Shown piece after piece: positions 11,554 to 23,800 of a stretch of 64,000 bases of DNA (the first letter of the stretch is position 1; every line of letters starts with the position of its first letter). The DNA comes from Macrotrachela quadricornifera. Lineage: Eukaryota > Rotifera > Eurotatoria > Philodinida > Philodinidae. The position numbers and the translations under genes were made by a program. Location: positions 1 to 64,000 of the forward strand of contig JAJEKB010001194.1 of the NCBI GenBank assembly GCA_022393335.1, read 5' to 3'. The notes beneath the pieces are model-generated. The model saw only the letters and a list, made by a program, of their open reading frames with translations, was not told the origin of the DNA and made no database searches.

Positions 11554-14500
11554 TCAAGAATTAATAAGAAAAAGATTATTAGTGGAAGATATAGTGGATG
11601 AAATATCTGTTAATTGCATAGATGTAATCAATTTTTTTGGAAATCGAAGTTGAACTGTTGGACAATATCGAGCACGTTCATGTACAACAGGAGCTTTTAT
11701 CCATTGCTGAATATCCAAATCATAAAAATATCCTTCTTTTGTAACAATAAAAGAATTTGAAGTATGAAAGACTGATATATAAATACGTCTATTAACAGTA
11801 CCCAATGATTGTGGCCATGTTTTTGATATAGCACCAGGTATTGATGTTAATATTGTCCATTGATCACATTGAATATCATAACTTTCAATTGATAACATAC
11901 CATTACCATCATCATCAAACCCTCCGATAGCTAAAATAGAATAATTTATTTATTAGAAAAAAATGCTAAAAATTCATTTACCAAGGATTTTATCATCATA
12001 TTGATGGAAGGCATGAGTTGTACGAGCATTGAGCATTGCCGCACGTTGTTCTAATTGACATTTATCAATTGAAAAACAATAAAAATCAGCAATTTTTGAC
12101 CTAAAAACAGAAAGGTAAATTTATTTGCGTCCTGAACTTCAAAGATATATTTATTAAAAGATAAAAATGGTACGTTACAAGGCGGATATATTTCTATGAA
12201 AGTTTACCATAGAGATTTGTAAAAATTGTCAATAGTTTGATAGAAAAGAAAAGCAAAGAAAGCCTCAAAATATTAGACTAGAAAATATTTGATAATTTAA
12301 TCTAGAGATCGGGAAATAAATATTTGCTTGGAATACTTTGCCATAAATAGAATTTATTTAATAGTGACCTTGACTAGTTTTTAGATATTCTTCAGATAAT
12401 ATAAATAATTTTTTGTGAAAAATGTTTCATTAATCAATGTAATATTAATATTTAAAATGGATGATATTTTCATGTTTGAGTATGTATGTATTAAAATCTA
12501 CATACCATTGTTCATTTTTTCCACCACCCAAAAATATTAAATTATTATATGAACATGCAGCAAGTGATGAAATTTGAGGGCCATTTGTCGAAAATAATTC
12601 CCATTTATCATTTTCAATTGAATATCGTTCAATTGTATTTACATATATACGTGTCATTCGTTTAAATCCTTTAAAACCACCCATACTGAATAAAATTTTC
12701 TTACAAAAAAAAAAACTTTTTTTCGTTATATTTTTACATACATATAAATATATTTATCAATATGAGCAGCAGCAAAACGTGATCGATCATGTAAAAAATC
12801 CTGTAATTTAGTCCATTCACATGTACGTGCTGAAAAAACGATAACATGATTTATATTCTTCTGATGATGATCGACGTGTACCAAGCACATACAAATAATT
12901 ATTTACAGTTATTGCACTAAATGGGTACTAAAAAAAAAGATTAATTAATATATGATTTTTTTTTCTCTACTATGAATACGTGATTTGTATTATTAATTGT
13001 TATTGGAAACAATAACTCTGTCGTATATTGGACATTTATGTAGGATGTTATTCAGATTATGATTATGATTAAAAAGTATTGGTCAAAATTCTTCATAGAA
13101 TCTTTCACAGCAATTCTCTCTCATAAGAATAAGACATTTATTTATTGAATGGGTTTCTGAACAAATAGAATGTTTTCTCAGTAAACACTTGATGTATATG
13201 AATTTTTTTGTGTAGTCTTTCATAATGTTATGCCTCAAAATGTTCGTATCTGTGATATATATTATCGTCGATAAATACTACATAAAAGTCATTATATATC
13301 AATGTTCAAGCCGAGACTGAGTGAAAAGTCTTCGTTTTGATTCTGAAGTTATCGTTAAAGTTAAAGCCTTTCATTAATAATCTGTTTCTATATCGAAATT
13401 TGACTAACAATATATGGGCAAAATCAGCGTTACGGAATTTCATTTTACCGTATTGCAACGTGTATATCTCCGTTACGGCAAAAGCAAACTCTTTGAAACT
13501 TTCACCATAAGTGAAGACCATTGAGGTCTCATACCAGTAAAAATTTCACAGCATTCTCTTTTAAGATGTCTGCATTATTCAACAAAATATCGTCCGTTAC
13601 GGAATTTCAAAAATGGAAATAATTTTGACAGAGGCCTGATAGATTAGGATTTTATGGAGAAAGAAAGCGATCTTTAGGAAAATGTTGTGAATGAATTTTG
13701 TTCAGCTTCAATCAAGCTTTCAGAATATATAGTTGTTTTTGACAGACACAACTGATTCGCATGAAAAAGTTAAAACTACCCTCCGTTACGGAATTTCAGT
13801 CGTTACGGAATTTCATCGTTTTGAGACCCTTTCCCCGAGGAAGGTTCTACATCTCAAATACGAGGATAAAATGAACAGATTTTGATTATTTCTAATTGGG
13901 AATAATCATAAATATTTTTTTCTACAAATCAATTAATGCGTTTTTATCTTCCCATTGAGATTTCGAGGAAAACTACTGCTATGTTTTTGGCAAAAACGCA
14001 AAGTTCCATGGCGAAAAATTAGTAAAATTTAAGCAATTTTTCGTGTTTTAAAACGTCTAATAAAAGTAATGGACTTGATATTAGTTTTCAGCTGAGTGAC
14101 TTACATCATATGACAGTTTTAATACTCCCTCGATATGATAATAATGGGTTACAGAAAAGTTTTTAGGAACGTACTGATTTTAAACCTTCCTCCTAGATGG
14201 GTGACCGCTGGCTGGTTTTGCCCATATATAACTAACTTTATTACTTGATGAAAAACTTAGAATTTAATATTTTTATTCACTCATTTGCGACTCATTAATA
14301 AAAGATTACAAAGTTAACATTAATCGAAATATCTTATTATACACTGACATATGTATGTAACGAAATATCCTTTAGAGTTGTCAAAAGAGCAATAGACAAA
14401 AATATAAAGGAAAGGCAATGATTTATATATGATACATATATCTTATATTTTATTATAATAAATTTGTTTATAAAATGTTATCTGATCGACATATAAAGTT

Positions 14501-15721
14501 AAACAATATTGATTGTATTAGTATTTCTCTAATTTTTCACTCAAAATATCTTTAAAAATCTCTTAGTCTTAATTTGTCTTGCATAAATTTTTCATACCGG
14601 ATAATTTTCATCCAATGGTGCTTGACAAAGTGGTTCCCATCTTTCTAAAGTTGTATTCAATGTAAATAATTCATCTTCTCCAATAGCAACTAATATTGAA
14701 TCATTTCTTATTTGACATTGTATATCATTTATCAAAGGTTGTCGATTAACTAAAGCACAAAAACATAATGCTTCTTCAACTAATTTTCTTGATTGTTCAT
14801 TCATTCTAATAAGTTCATGTTGTCGTACATGATCGCATAATTCTTCAGGTGTCATCAACATAAAACGAATATATTTAAATAAATCAACAGCATATTTTTC
14901 TCTTTCATTACGATTTGCTTCAATCCAAGTGCATGCCATAATAAATAAATCATACTCATTATATGTATTCATTTCTAATGCATCACGTGATAATTCTTGA
15001 CATATTTGTTCATATGTTAATTGTTCAAATTGTTCACGTGCTTGAAACATAAGTAAAAGAAAATTTTTTGATATAAATAAACATACAATATCTAAGACAT
15101 TTTTTAAAGAATATAAATCAGCTGTTTTATATATATCAATACAATTATTTATTGAACATGATTCAATGAGAAATTGTGAACATAAATCAATAGCATCTTT
15201 TATTTGTAAATGTGTTGCTGCATGTAATAAATGATTAATATTATCAAATGTTATTTTAAGTGTACCAGTATAACAAAAATCAATCATTGATTCAACTCCA
15301 TTTGATGAATTTTCAAAACCTTTTAATTCAACATGATCTGATTGACTTTCACTCATATTACCTTTTGAATACAAAAAAAAAAACAGATTATTTTAAAATA
15401 CTTATGATTAATACAAACCATTAAACATTGCTTTAAAATAATCTGATGTTGCTATTAATAAAAATTTATGACATAAAAATTGCTGATTATTAATATCAAT
15501 ACGAAGATCACATAATTCAGATCTATCACGCATTAAAGAGAGTTTAGTAAGTAAATTTTTAGCATAATTTGATGTTGCAGCTATACTTGTTCTTGCAGAT
15601 GTTGCATTTTCAAATAAAAGCATATCATTAAAAATCTAAAATAAATAATTAGGTAAAATATAATTTAAAAAAAAGAAGAACAAGTTTTTACATGATACTG
15701 TTCACAGTTTGAATGATTCAT
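11554..15721 (-). CDS. BTB-BACK-kelch protein (KLHL type)
   Basis: KLHL proteins are usually substrate adaptors for cullin-3 ubiquitin ligases. The substrate here is unknown. A 10-codon first exon (15721-15692) joins 15635-15419, the BTB domain: 'LCDLRIDINNQQFLCHKFLL', 'SDYFKAMF'. The next exon (about 15365-14600) continues with 'GNMSESQSDHVELKG' and 'MIDFCYTGTLKI', then the BACK domain. Kelch repeats follow after a ~1.67 kb intron, from 12928 to 11554: 'YPFSAITVNNYLYVLG', 'MGGFKGFKRM', 'AACSYNNLIFLGGGKNEQW' and 'AIGGFDDDGNG'. In the first kelch exon, near 12835-12850, the frame shifts by one base inside or beside a T6 run. A 16-nt intron or an indel would explain it (see findings). The large intron contains a MITE-like insertion. 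KLHL subtype is not resolved. Confidence 0.85.
13411..14228. mobile_element. MITE-like element in kelch intron
   Basis: The left end 'atatatgggcaaaatcagc' and the reverse complement of the right end, 'atatatgggcaaaaccagc', differ at one position, so about 18-19 bp terminal inverted repeats bound roughly 820 bp. Both ends sit in TATA, consistent with TA target-site duplication as in Tc1/mariner-type elements. Subterminal copies of CGTTACGGAATTTC occur near 13428, 13588, 13783 and 13802, with a variant near 13469. No transposase frame is present, so the element would be non-autonomous. It lies wholly within the long intron of the BTB-kelch gene. Confidence 0.65.
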
Positions 15722-15771
15722 TGATGTTCTAAAAGAAAGCATAAATTCAATCTTAGAAAGAAATTTTTCTT

Positions 15772-16318
15772 ATAGGATATTTTGGCTACGAGTAGAACTC
15801 GGTAAAATTAAGAAAATTCTCTAAAAGTTCGTGCCTATGCTTTTGTTCGACTCAAATTATGATTATTATAGTTGGTTTTCGGCCGCTAAGATAGCTATTT
15901 ATGAAAAACTCAATTCTGATATCTTGCTCATAGATAGTTTTCATAACCACTTGAATATTCTAAAACTTTCAGCTCAATCGAATATGTTTTTCTTGAGATA
16001 TCCGAATGCCCAGAGTATGCTTTCAAATCACAAGATAAGCTATAGAATCAAACTATTTTAAATATGTAGTATCTTAGGAAAAATATATTCGTTTAAGTTG
16101 AAGTCTTTATGATATTTTAACGATTGTAAGACCTGTCCATAGTCAAAATTTCAGATGAAAATATCACCAATGGGTTTTCTATAAATCATCGGCTCATAGG
16201 TCGAAAAACTTACTACAACAATCATAATGTTAACTTGATAAAGCATGGGCACAAATTCGTAGAAGGAGTTTTCTTAGTTTCACTGAATCCTACTAATAGT
16301 AAAGTTTGGAAACGAAAG
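15772..16318. repeat. Long imperfect palindrome (~550 bp foldback)
   Basis: The left half from about 15772 matches the reverse complement of the right half ending about 16318 almost to the centre, near 16045. Matching blocks, left versus right-reversed, include 'aaaattaagaaaa' / 'gaaactaagaaaa', 'cgtgcctatgctttt' / 'tgtgcccatgcttta', 'attatgattattatag' / 'attatgattgttgtag' and 'cgaatatgtttttctt' / 'cgaatatatttttcct'. No coding potential is accepted; the 76-codon frame at 15831-16061 is part of the arm. It lies between the BTB-kelch start and RPB11. It is likely an old foldback transposon or an inverted duplication. Confidence 0.65.
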
Positions 16319-16546
16319 GCATCTGATAGTTGCATATTTTTCTTGTAATTTACATTACATCATCAAAAAATCTCTTTCTCATTTTATTCGAAAAAAAAAC
16401 ATGAAAATTTCTTATTAGTACCTACTTAAATTAATAGATCGAACATATTTAGATCAATCTAAAATGCGATGCTATCTGAAATATAAAAAAATAACAGACA
16501 CAAAATTTTATTTCATATCTAAACACATAATACAACAAATAATGAA

Positions 16547-16900
16547 TTATTCAGCACTTTGTCGATTAGCAATAGCTAATTTAACTCTGTCTTCTAACAT
16601 ATCCATTTCAAAAATTAAATCTTTTATAGCATTTTCCAAGGCTTGTATTGGTGAATATTCATGTCCAGCTGTTTGTACACGTAAAATAACTTTATGTTCA
16701 AGTGGATGTGGAATTTTATAGCCAGTAAATATAACTTGAGGATCTTTTAATAATTGTGCTCGAAGCATATTTGCTAATGTATGATCTTCTTTACTAATTG
16801 TAAATACAACTGCATTTGGTACTTTTGTATCTTTTTCAACAATTATTTTCTTTTCACCATCTAATAACAAAAATGATTCAAATGTTGCTGGTGCATTCAT
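16547..16900 (-). CDS. POLR2J: RNA polymerase II subunit RPB11
   Basis: Single-exon gene of 117 residues, the same length as animal RPB11, which forms the RPB3-RPB11 heterodimer at the base of RNA polymerase II. It begins [12 protein letters not shown] and carries the family core: '[20 protein letters not shown]', '[20 protein letters not shown]' and '[13 protein letters not shown]'. The C-terminal helix contains 'ALENAIKDL'. It is essentially collinear with vertebrate POLR2J. The gene lies between the palindrome at 15772-16318 and the R3HDM4-like gene on the same strand. Confidence 0.96.
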   Translation of the reverse strand: MNAPATFESFLLLDGEKKIIVEKDTKVPNAVVFTISKEDHTLANMLRAQLLKDPQVIFTGYKIPHPLEHKVILRVQTAGHEYSPIQALENAIKDLIFEMDMLEDRVKLAIANRQSAE

Positions 16901-17073
16901 CTACAAATGAAAGAAAGATCTAACTAACTGTTAAAATACATCAATACAATTTCTGTTTTTTTTTTTGCAATGTTAAGGTTTAAAATAAGGAAGATTCAAT
17001 AAATACATTGAGGAGACAAAAAAAGAAAAAAAAATAGGTCGAAAGCAAGTTTAAGATATATAAACCATAAAAA

Positions 17074-18805
17074 TTACAAATCAACTTTCATTGTTTCATT
17101 AAGCATCTTAACATATTCTGAAAGTAGTATTGTTGGTCGAATAAATTGAATACGACGATTTTCAACTTGAGTATATCTTTCACCATCACGTGTAAAACCT
17201 TGAAAGAAAAATCAAATTATCTTTTAAATGAATAATATAAATATTTATTGATACTTTTTGAAATCAAGTTTAAATATTGACATACAGCATGAAGTAACAA
17301 ACGATCAAAACCATTATTTAAATTTCGTAAATAAACTGAATCAGGATATTCTGTAAAATACGGAATTATATCTTCTTCAAACCAGCTTATACGATCCTAA
17401 ATATTTAATCGTAAATCTATAAATTATAGTATACTTGCATATATACCAATGGTGCATGATCTCGTTTAAGCATACTCTTTAATGTATAACGAATATTCGG
17501 ATCGATACGACGAAAACATATGTCACCTTCTTCTGAAAAATTTTGATCTATCGATAGTATTCAGAAATAAAAACTTATTAAAATACCTTGTCGAGGTAAA
17601 GATTGAATAGATTCATCATCATTAGTTGTTACACGATTTTCAATAAGAACAAATGTTTCAAAATTATCATCACTACTACAACTATTCGATGTAGTATTAC
17701 TATTAAAACGTTTTTTATTTTTTTCTTGACGAATATTCTTTTTTGACTTTTTATTTGTTGCCAGCTTAACAATATGTTCTTGTTGACGTTCAGGTAATTC
17801 GACAAATTCATTCCAAATCTAATTAATAGATAATTAAAATGATAGTTTTAAAAAATTTTTTTTTCCTAATTAACTAATTATGTGATATTTTCTACGTGTA
17901 AATTAAGTAATTAAACTTTTAAAAGTTCCTATTATCGAATAGCCAAAACAAAGATTAATTTACTTACAACAGCTGGAAAATGAAAAAAAGTTCTTTTATA
18001 GAAAACAATAAAACAGCATAATTCCTTTTATTTTCAAGGAATTAATCCGCATAGATTTATATAATAGATCTACTTTTCGTTCACATCTAGAGGCGAATGC
18101 TCAATAAAATGAGCTGCTGTGTTTTCTTGTCAAAAAATTTCAAAATAATAAAACCCTTGATTAGAGAGAACCTCTAGGTAAGGGAAGGATAAACTATAAT
18201 GTGTAAAAAATGATAATAATAAATATTGTATACCTGAAATATGATGTCTTACTTTCATTTTATTTTTACTTAATAAAAGTTGTGCAAATGCTGATATTGT
18301 TGTTTCAACAAGATCATTCATATTTACTTCAGCAAAATCTTCATCTAAATCCTTTGCAAGATTAAGTAAAAAACACACTAAAATCAACAATAACTATGAA
18401 ATAAAAGTTTGCAAAAAACAATAATAATAAACGAACTATTTTCATGACGTCTTGCATGTCGATTTCCTTGGGATTTCTTACCACCAATATTTTTTATATG
18501 TAAAATTGGTTTTGGAAGTTTTGATGTAATTTTTTTGACCTTGGGTGTTCGATTAGATGTGAGTGGAACAGTCGAAATAACCGATGGAGTTGGTATGGAT
18601 GTATTTTCTTGTACTACTTCATCTTCACTTGATGATGATGAGTCACTATTAAATAAAGACAAAAGAAATTATCAGATGATATTATTAATTGACAAAGAAA
18701 TGTTTACTCAAAATGATTTGCATTTATCAATGGATCAACATGTAAAACAGTATTGACATGTTCATTTTCATGTCCATCACCTTCGAAATTTTTGAGAATA
18801 CCCAT
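17074..18805 (-). CDS. R3HDM4: R3H domain protein, R3HDM4-like
   Basis: R3HDM4 is poorly characterised; R3H domains bind single-stranded nucleic acid. The start is MGILKNFEGDGHENEH at 18805. The next exon is Ser- and Lys-rich ('DDSSSSSEDEVVQ', 'KKSQGNRHARRHEN'). Then comes 'LLNLAKDLDEDFAEVN', a predicted 5-nt microexon (17968-17972), and 'IWNEFVELPERQ', which matches 'VWNDFM' of human R3HDM4. The R3H region gives the best match: 'FDRLLLHAVCQYLNLIS' has the Arg-x3-His signature and is nearly identical to the vertebrate protein. It is preceded by 'RISWFEEDIIPYFTEYP'. The protein ends 'ETMKVDL'. A basic Lys/Arg stretch suggests nuclear targeting. One donor (GTTCGT, after 'RRHEN') is non-consensus. 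Confidence 0.82.
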
Positions 18806-19858
18806 TTTATATCAATAAATTGCTTTGTCTCTCTACAAGTAAATAAATGATGTAAAGAAAAGCAAATGAATTATTTATTTGAAAATAAAAAAAAAAAATT
18901 ACGCAAGGACAGTAGAAAGAAATCTAGTTTCATATTTATAAACAAAACAAAGGGGAGGTCGAAAAGAAAATGAATTGTTTGATTTGTTGTTTAATAAATA
19001 TATTCTAATCAGCAACTAATTTATGACAAGAAACAAAATCAGGTAAACAAATACAAACAAATAAGTGACGACAGGACTAGTATGTTAAGTATGGAAGCAT
19101 TAATCCAACGTCATCTATCGTCTACTGATTTTTATCGTCGCTCATTGACGGTTATTTCATGATATATAGAAAAATATTACGATGCTTATTATTATCATCT
19201 TAACTGAAATATGTACTTATATGGAAAGATTCTACTTGAAATAGTAAGTAGTCATTCGAAAAAAAAAAACTGATTACAAGAAAATAATTATTCATAGAAA
19301 GAATCGTTACTAAGCGTTTTACTTAAAACGCATTAGAGTCAAAATTAATAACCTTTGAATTTGTATATTTTTTAAACGTGACTCATTATAAATGTTAATT
19401 ATGTAAGTATTACGCAATGAATTTCATATGAATCAAGTATTAATCGATGTATTATTTCGAAATATTCGTTTCAGCTCTTTTATAAACTTTCTATGAAGAC
19501 TATATTGAGTGTATAGATCGAATAATATCAATAAATCAGTTACTAACAGAATAGTAGACTTTAGATTGTATGCATCTCTTCTTGCTCAAAAATAGTAAAA
19601 ATTGAAGATTAGCTATGTATTTTAAGTGTTGCTGTTGATATTTATTGATATTATTTGAGACAAAACGATATATTCGATTACAAAAATAAATGAAAATAGT
19701 ATTTATTATGATGTCAATTATACAGAATCCAATTTTCGACTGCAAATTAGTGCAAGTCATTATCAGAAATTGAGTTAAATCTAGTTAGTTGTAAATAATA
19801 TCGCTTCAATGATAGTATACTTCGTGAAAATTCTGTTTGTTGTGCTCTTAGCGAGCTC
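18806..19858. other. Intergenic, no gene seen
   Basis: AT-rich sequence between the R3HDM4-like start and the caspase-like gene's 3' end. It should hold the promoter of the former and the 3' UTR of the latter. I see no supported ORF or RNA. Confidence 0.45.
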
Positions 19859-20892
19859 TTATCGTCGGTGATGATGTGAATTTCTTATAAATGGAGAAGC
19901 CGATCTTAAAGTAGTTCCCACCGTATTTGATGATGAATTTCTACTGACTGAGCGACGGCACAGTGGCATGTGAGATTGATCGGTCGATCGATGTTGAGAA
20001 TCGTTGACTTGCTGCCGTAAATGATGAGTAGCGGATCCTTTTGTAAACTCCTTACTTGATGACTCTAAATTTTCATCAAAAATGACAATACATACATAAT
20101 ATTTATAGGTAATAACTTACTGGGAATCGATCTTCTCTTCTTATGTTCAGATGACACTGATCCCTTCCATGCATGCTTAGTCAACAAATAAATACTTTCA
20201 TTACAACTACTGTATCGAAAGGGTATTTGTTCATAATTTGACTCTTTTTTAACATCTACAGCAACATATCTTAAAATAGTTTCAATGTCGACATTCGGTG
20301 TTCTGATATGACGAAGTAAATGATAAGTATATAAACTATTTCGGCCATTTTTTGAGCGGCCTGCAGCTGTATCATCTGCTGCACAAGCATAAATAATAAT
20401 AGTTGATGGTGGACCTTGCATTGGTGCAAAACCTGCTTTTGTTCCATCTAAAGCTCGAGAATCGATACTCTTGCTTTTAATTGGCTCGATAGGTGGATTC
20501 GTTCGACAACAATCGAGGATACAAATCACAAGTCTTGGACGCTTTTCATACATCGCATTAATCACATATGCCACATCAAGTGCCGTAGATTTTATATTAT
20601 CCGCACAAACTCCAATAGCATCTGTCGGGATTAAATAATTATTACCATCATGTTGAACACCATGACCAGAGAAATAGAACATGACGATAGCACCCGGTCG
20701 TATAGAATTGATAAAATGATAAGTAATCGATTTCATTGAATGTAAATTAACATCTGTTGCACATTGTGTCTTAAATCCCATTGAATGTAAAGAACGAGTC
20801 AAGTCACGTGCATCATTAACACAGCATGGTAAGTCCAAATAGCTTGGTGTATAAGCGTCATTACCTATGGCTAAAGCTTGTTTCATATACAT
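19859..20892 (-). CDS. Caspase-fold (C14) peptidase, metacaspase-like
   Basis: Cysteine peptidase of the caspase/metacaspase fold. Exon 1 (20892-20121) and exon 2 (20064-19859) join in frame to about 325 residues. The domain starts almost at the N-terminus ('KQALAIGNDAY') and continues 'LPCCVNDARDL', a metacaspase/orthocaspase-style opening. The catalytic dyad is visible: His in 'VMFYFSGHGVQ' and Cys in 'VICILDCCRTN'. 'YACAADDTAAGRSKNGRNSL' and 'YTYHLLRHI' follow as in bacterial-type C14 proteins. The tail after residue 245 is basic and Ser-rich, ending 'NSHHHRR', and looks disordered. No death-fold prodomain is seen, unlike animal initiator caspases. An AG acceptor-like site just upstream of the start leaves room for a 5' UTR intron or an extra exon. 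Substrates are unknown. Confidence 0.85.
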
Positions 20893-23800
20893 ACTTATGT
20901 TATCTACAAATTTGAATTATCGTTATCGTTTAATTCTTCTAAACAATTTTCAGAAAAACTATGAAATTTTGATATTACTTTATATGAAAATTTTCAATTA
21001 TAGTTGAGTTAAATGTTATTATTTCATGATACATGCCAATAATAAGTAACTGATTCATAGGTCGATTAAAAAGTTGTTGAACTATCTATACAGAGAGTTG
21101 AAAGATTGATTTATATGTTTGCAATTCACAGACCCAAACAACTACATCGAAACATGAAAATTTGGTATAATTGAAGTACTTCATTGGCTCATCTCGATGA
21201 ATATTTAGGTTAGCAATGATTTTATTCGCCAATGGTATTTAATTATACAGGAAAGAGCATAAATACAAGTACATTTATAACGTATCAGGTAGCTTACTCA
21301 TTTTATATTTTTGTGATTAATTGATAGAGAGATAAAGAAAATGTGATAAGAGCGATTTTGCTAAGCATGACACTCCATCAATAGGAGGAACACAAGAATT
21401 GTTATAGCTGAATTATTTACTATGCTAAACTCTCCTATTGAGAAGATGTCATCATTCGATCGAATGTTCTATTGATGACATTTGCTGTCGAGAAGTGATC
21501 TAATAAGACAATAATCGTTTCTCTCACATGGCTTTTATAATCAAAACAAACAGATGCTCACATACAATCATTCCTTAAGGGAGACACTCTAGCTAGAAGA
21601 AGAGAAAAAAAAGAAACCCGTATTATCAATTTACTTCCTTTGTACGTATATATTTCTCATTTGTTTGTCGCTTATGTATTTTGAGCAAAACATGTCATCA
21701 GATTGATTCATTATTAAATAGTAAACAAGTGACGTATTTGCGTTTTCGTTTCGTACTGGGGTATTTTTTCTAGTTGACGGCGAAAAGAAGGGCCAATAAA
21801 CCAATAAAAATTTCTATGTTTCAGTCACTAAACTGTCATATTAGTGTAACGAGAATTGTTTAAAGAAAATTGTTACAAGTATCAAGTCTGATTTTAATCA
21901 GTTATTTTTAATGATGAAATATTAAAATTTAACAAGTTAATTTATAAACGTAGATATAAAGTATTATTAATCAGTATTCTGATTGAGATGAGACAATTCC
22001 ATCCCATAGGATTCTCTATTTCCTTCCCATGATAAAAAGCAATGTCATTCAGATTGAAATGCGGATTCAAAATACTTTACAAATATAATGGATTCTTAAG
22101 TTTATATTACATTTATTGTTAATCTTTTCTATCAATACAAAACGTTTTGTTTCTTGCTTACTCACTGTATTCTTTGGTGCCGAAATTTTTAATAGTTATA
22201 CAGAAATCTAAATACTGAAAACTAAGATTAATTTTGCAAAGTCTGTGTGCTTTTGATTCGTTTAAAATCTATAATATTCTTTCATCATAACTGTTGATTG
22301 GATGAATAAATAAAATCATAGTCGTAGGATTCTAAATTTCTATTTAATATAAGTTTATATAAATTTTCGTTAAAATAATATAATAAGATGCACAAAGACT
22401 GTTGAATTTGGATGGATCTTAATGACTACAGAAATCATACGAATCTGGTGAAAACTAGAACAATCGATCGAATTACATTAGAATACGAAAAGCTCTAAAG
22501 CAGTCCTTAGCAAGCTTAAAAAATTAGTTAAACCCACCAGCAACTGATGATTCATTGGCGAAAGTGCATCGGAAAAAAAAGCGGTACTATCTTTTAACGC
22601 TTAGAGACTTAGAATTCAAATCCTTTGAAAAAATTCATAATTTTAGAGTTCGATGGAGTCCAATCAACTCAAACGTAACTCAATAGACTGGAATGAATAT
22701 AGTACAGTATTCGTTAGAGATCGTCAATATTATGACAACGGAGATTCCTAATTTTGTTATCGAAAGAAGTAAAAAGATTTGTGATTGATATAGAAAATAA
22801 AATGCCAAGTAAACTGATCCAAACATGTACATAGAAAAGAAAACTCAGAAGATTGAAATTCTAAAAAAAATTATTTTACTAGTGCCAGTATCTCATGGGA
22901 ACCATGAGATAGGATAGGAACGATTGGTCAGTCCCACTGAATAGGACAGAATAGGCATTTCTTTAAGAATTCTATGGAATCATTTTTTCGTTCTACTCCA
23001 TCTCATTCGAAGCTGTGTCTTTGATATATTTTTTGCTTACAAACTTGAAGAGTTGTGACACAAATTGTAGATCAATTTCTAATCAATTTTACTAAATAGA
23101 ATCTAGAACAGAAGAAATCTATTCAACAGTTTATTTCCTAAAGTATTCTAACAAAATCGAAGCTTAACTACCATTATCAATGATCCTATCAACAAGCATC
23201 CCTGCTGAATTGTCAATTTAATGTAGTCATAATATTCTTATATCGTTGAAGCAGTGTAAGTAATAATTAGGTTACGTTAACTCATTATTAATTCTTTTGG
23301 GTACATTAGTAAAATTATTTGTTGACAAAGTGTAACTGGTCTTTTCATATCATTCGATTTGTACGCAAATCTTTAATAATGTTTGTTGTTGCTATTAAAC
23401 TAATCTTGTTCAATCTTATTTTTTGTCTGTATGAAAGGCAAGAAAATGTGCATATCAACAAACGCAAAAAGTAAATGTCATTTTGCACAAAAGTAGCAAA
23501 GATATTTTTTTATGTTTGTAAAAATTCATAAAATTAAACTCATATGTTTACTTATATATTGTTTTTATCTTTAATTTTGTCTCATGATTTTTGACTAGTC
23601 GTACTTGTTTACAAATAATTCATTTGGATAAAGATGAAATTTTAATTTGCCAAACGAATGTTAAACTATTCTTTCATCAATAGTTTATTATAACAGTATT
23701 ATCAGATATGAAAACAAGAGAGATGCCAAATAAAAGTAGAACAATAATAATGAGAAAAAAGAACAAGTAGTTTCATTTTATTAACTATTAATAGTAAGAA

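Noticed and set aside
13306..13521. 71-codon minus-strand frame within the kelch intron
   Set aside because: It straddles the left end of the MITE-like element and includes its repeats, so it is not a host exon.
15831..16061. 76-codon plus-strand frame
   Set aside because: It lies entirely within one arm of the palindrome at 15772-16318 and has no protein similarity I recognise.
21975..23010. Possible degraded transposon from weak inverted similarity ('aattccatcccatagg' versus 'gattccatagaattc') and a small hairpin near 22892
   Set aside because: Matches are short and patchy; I could not define ends, a target duplication or coding sequence.
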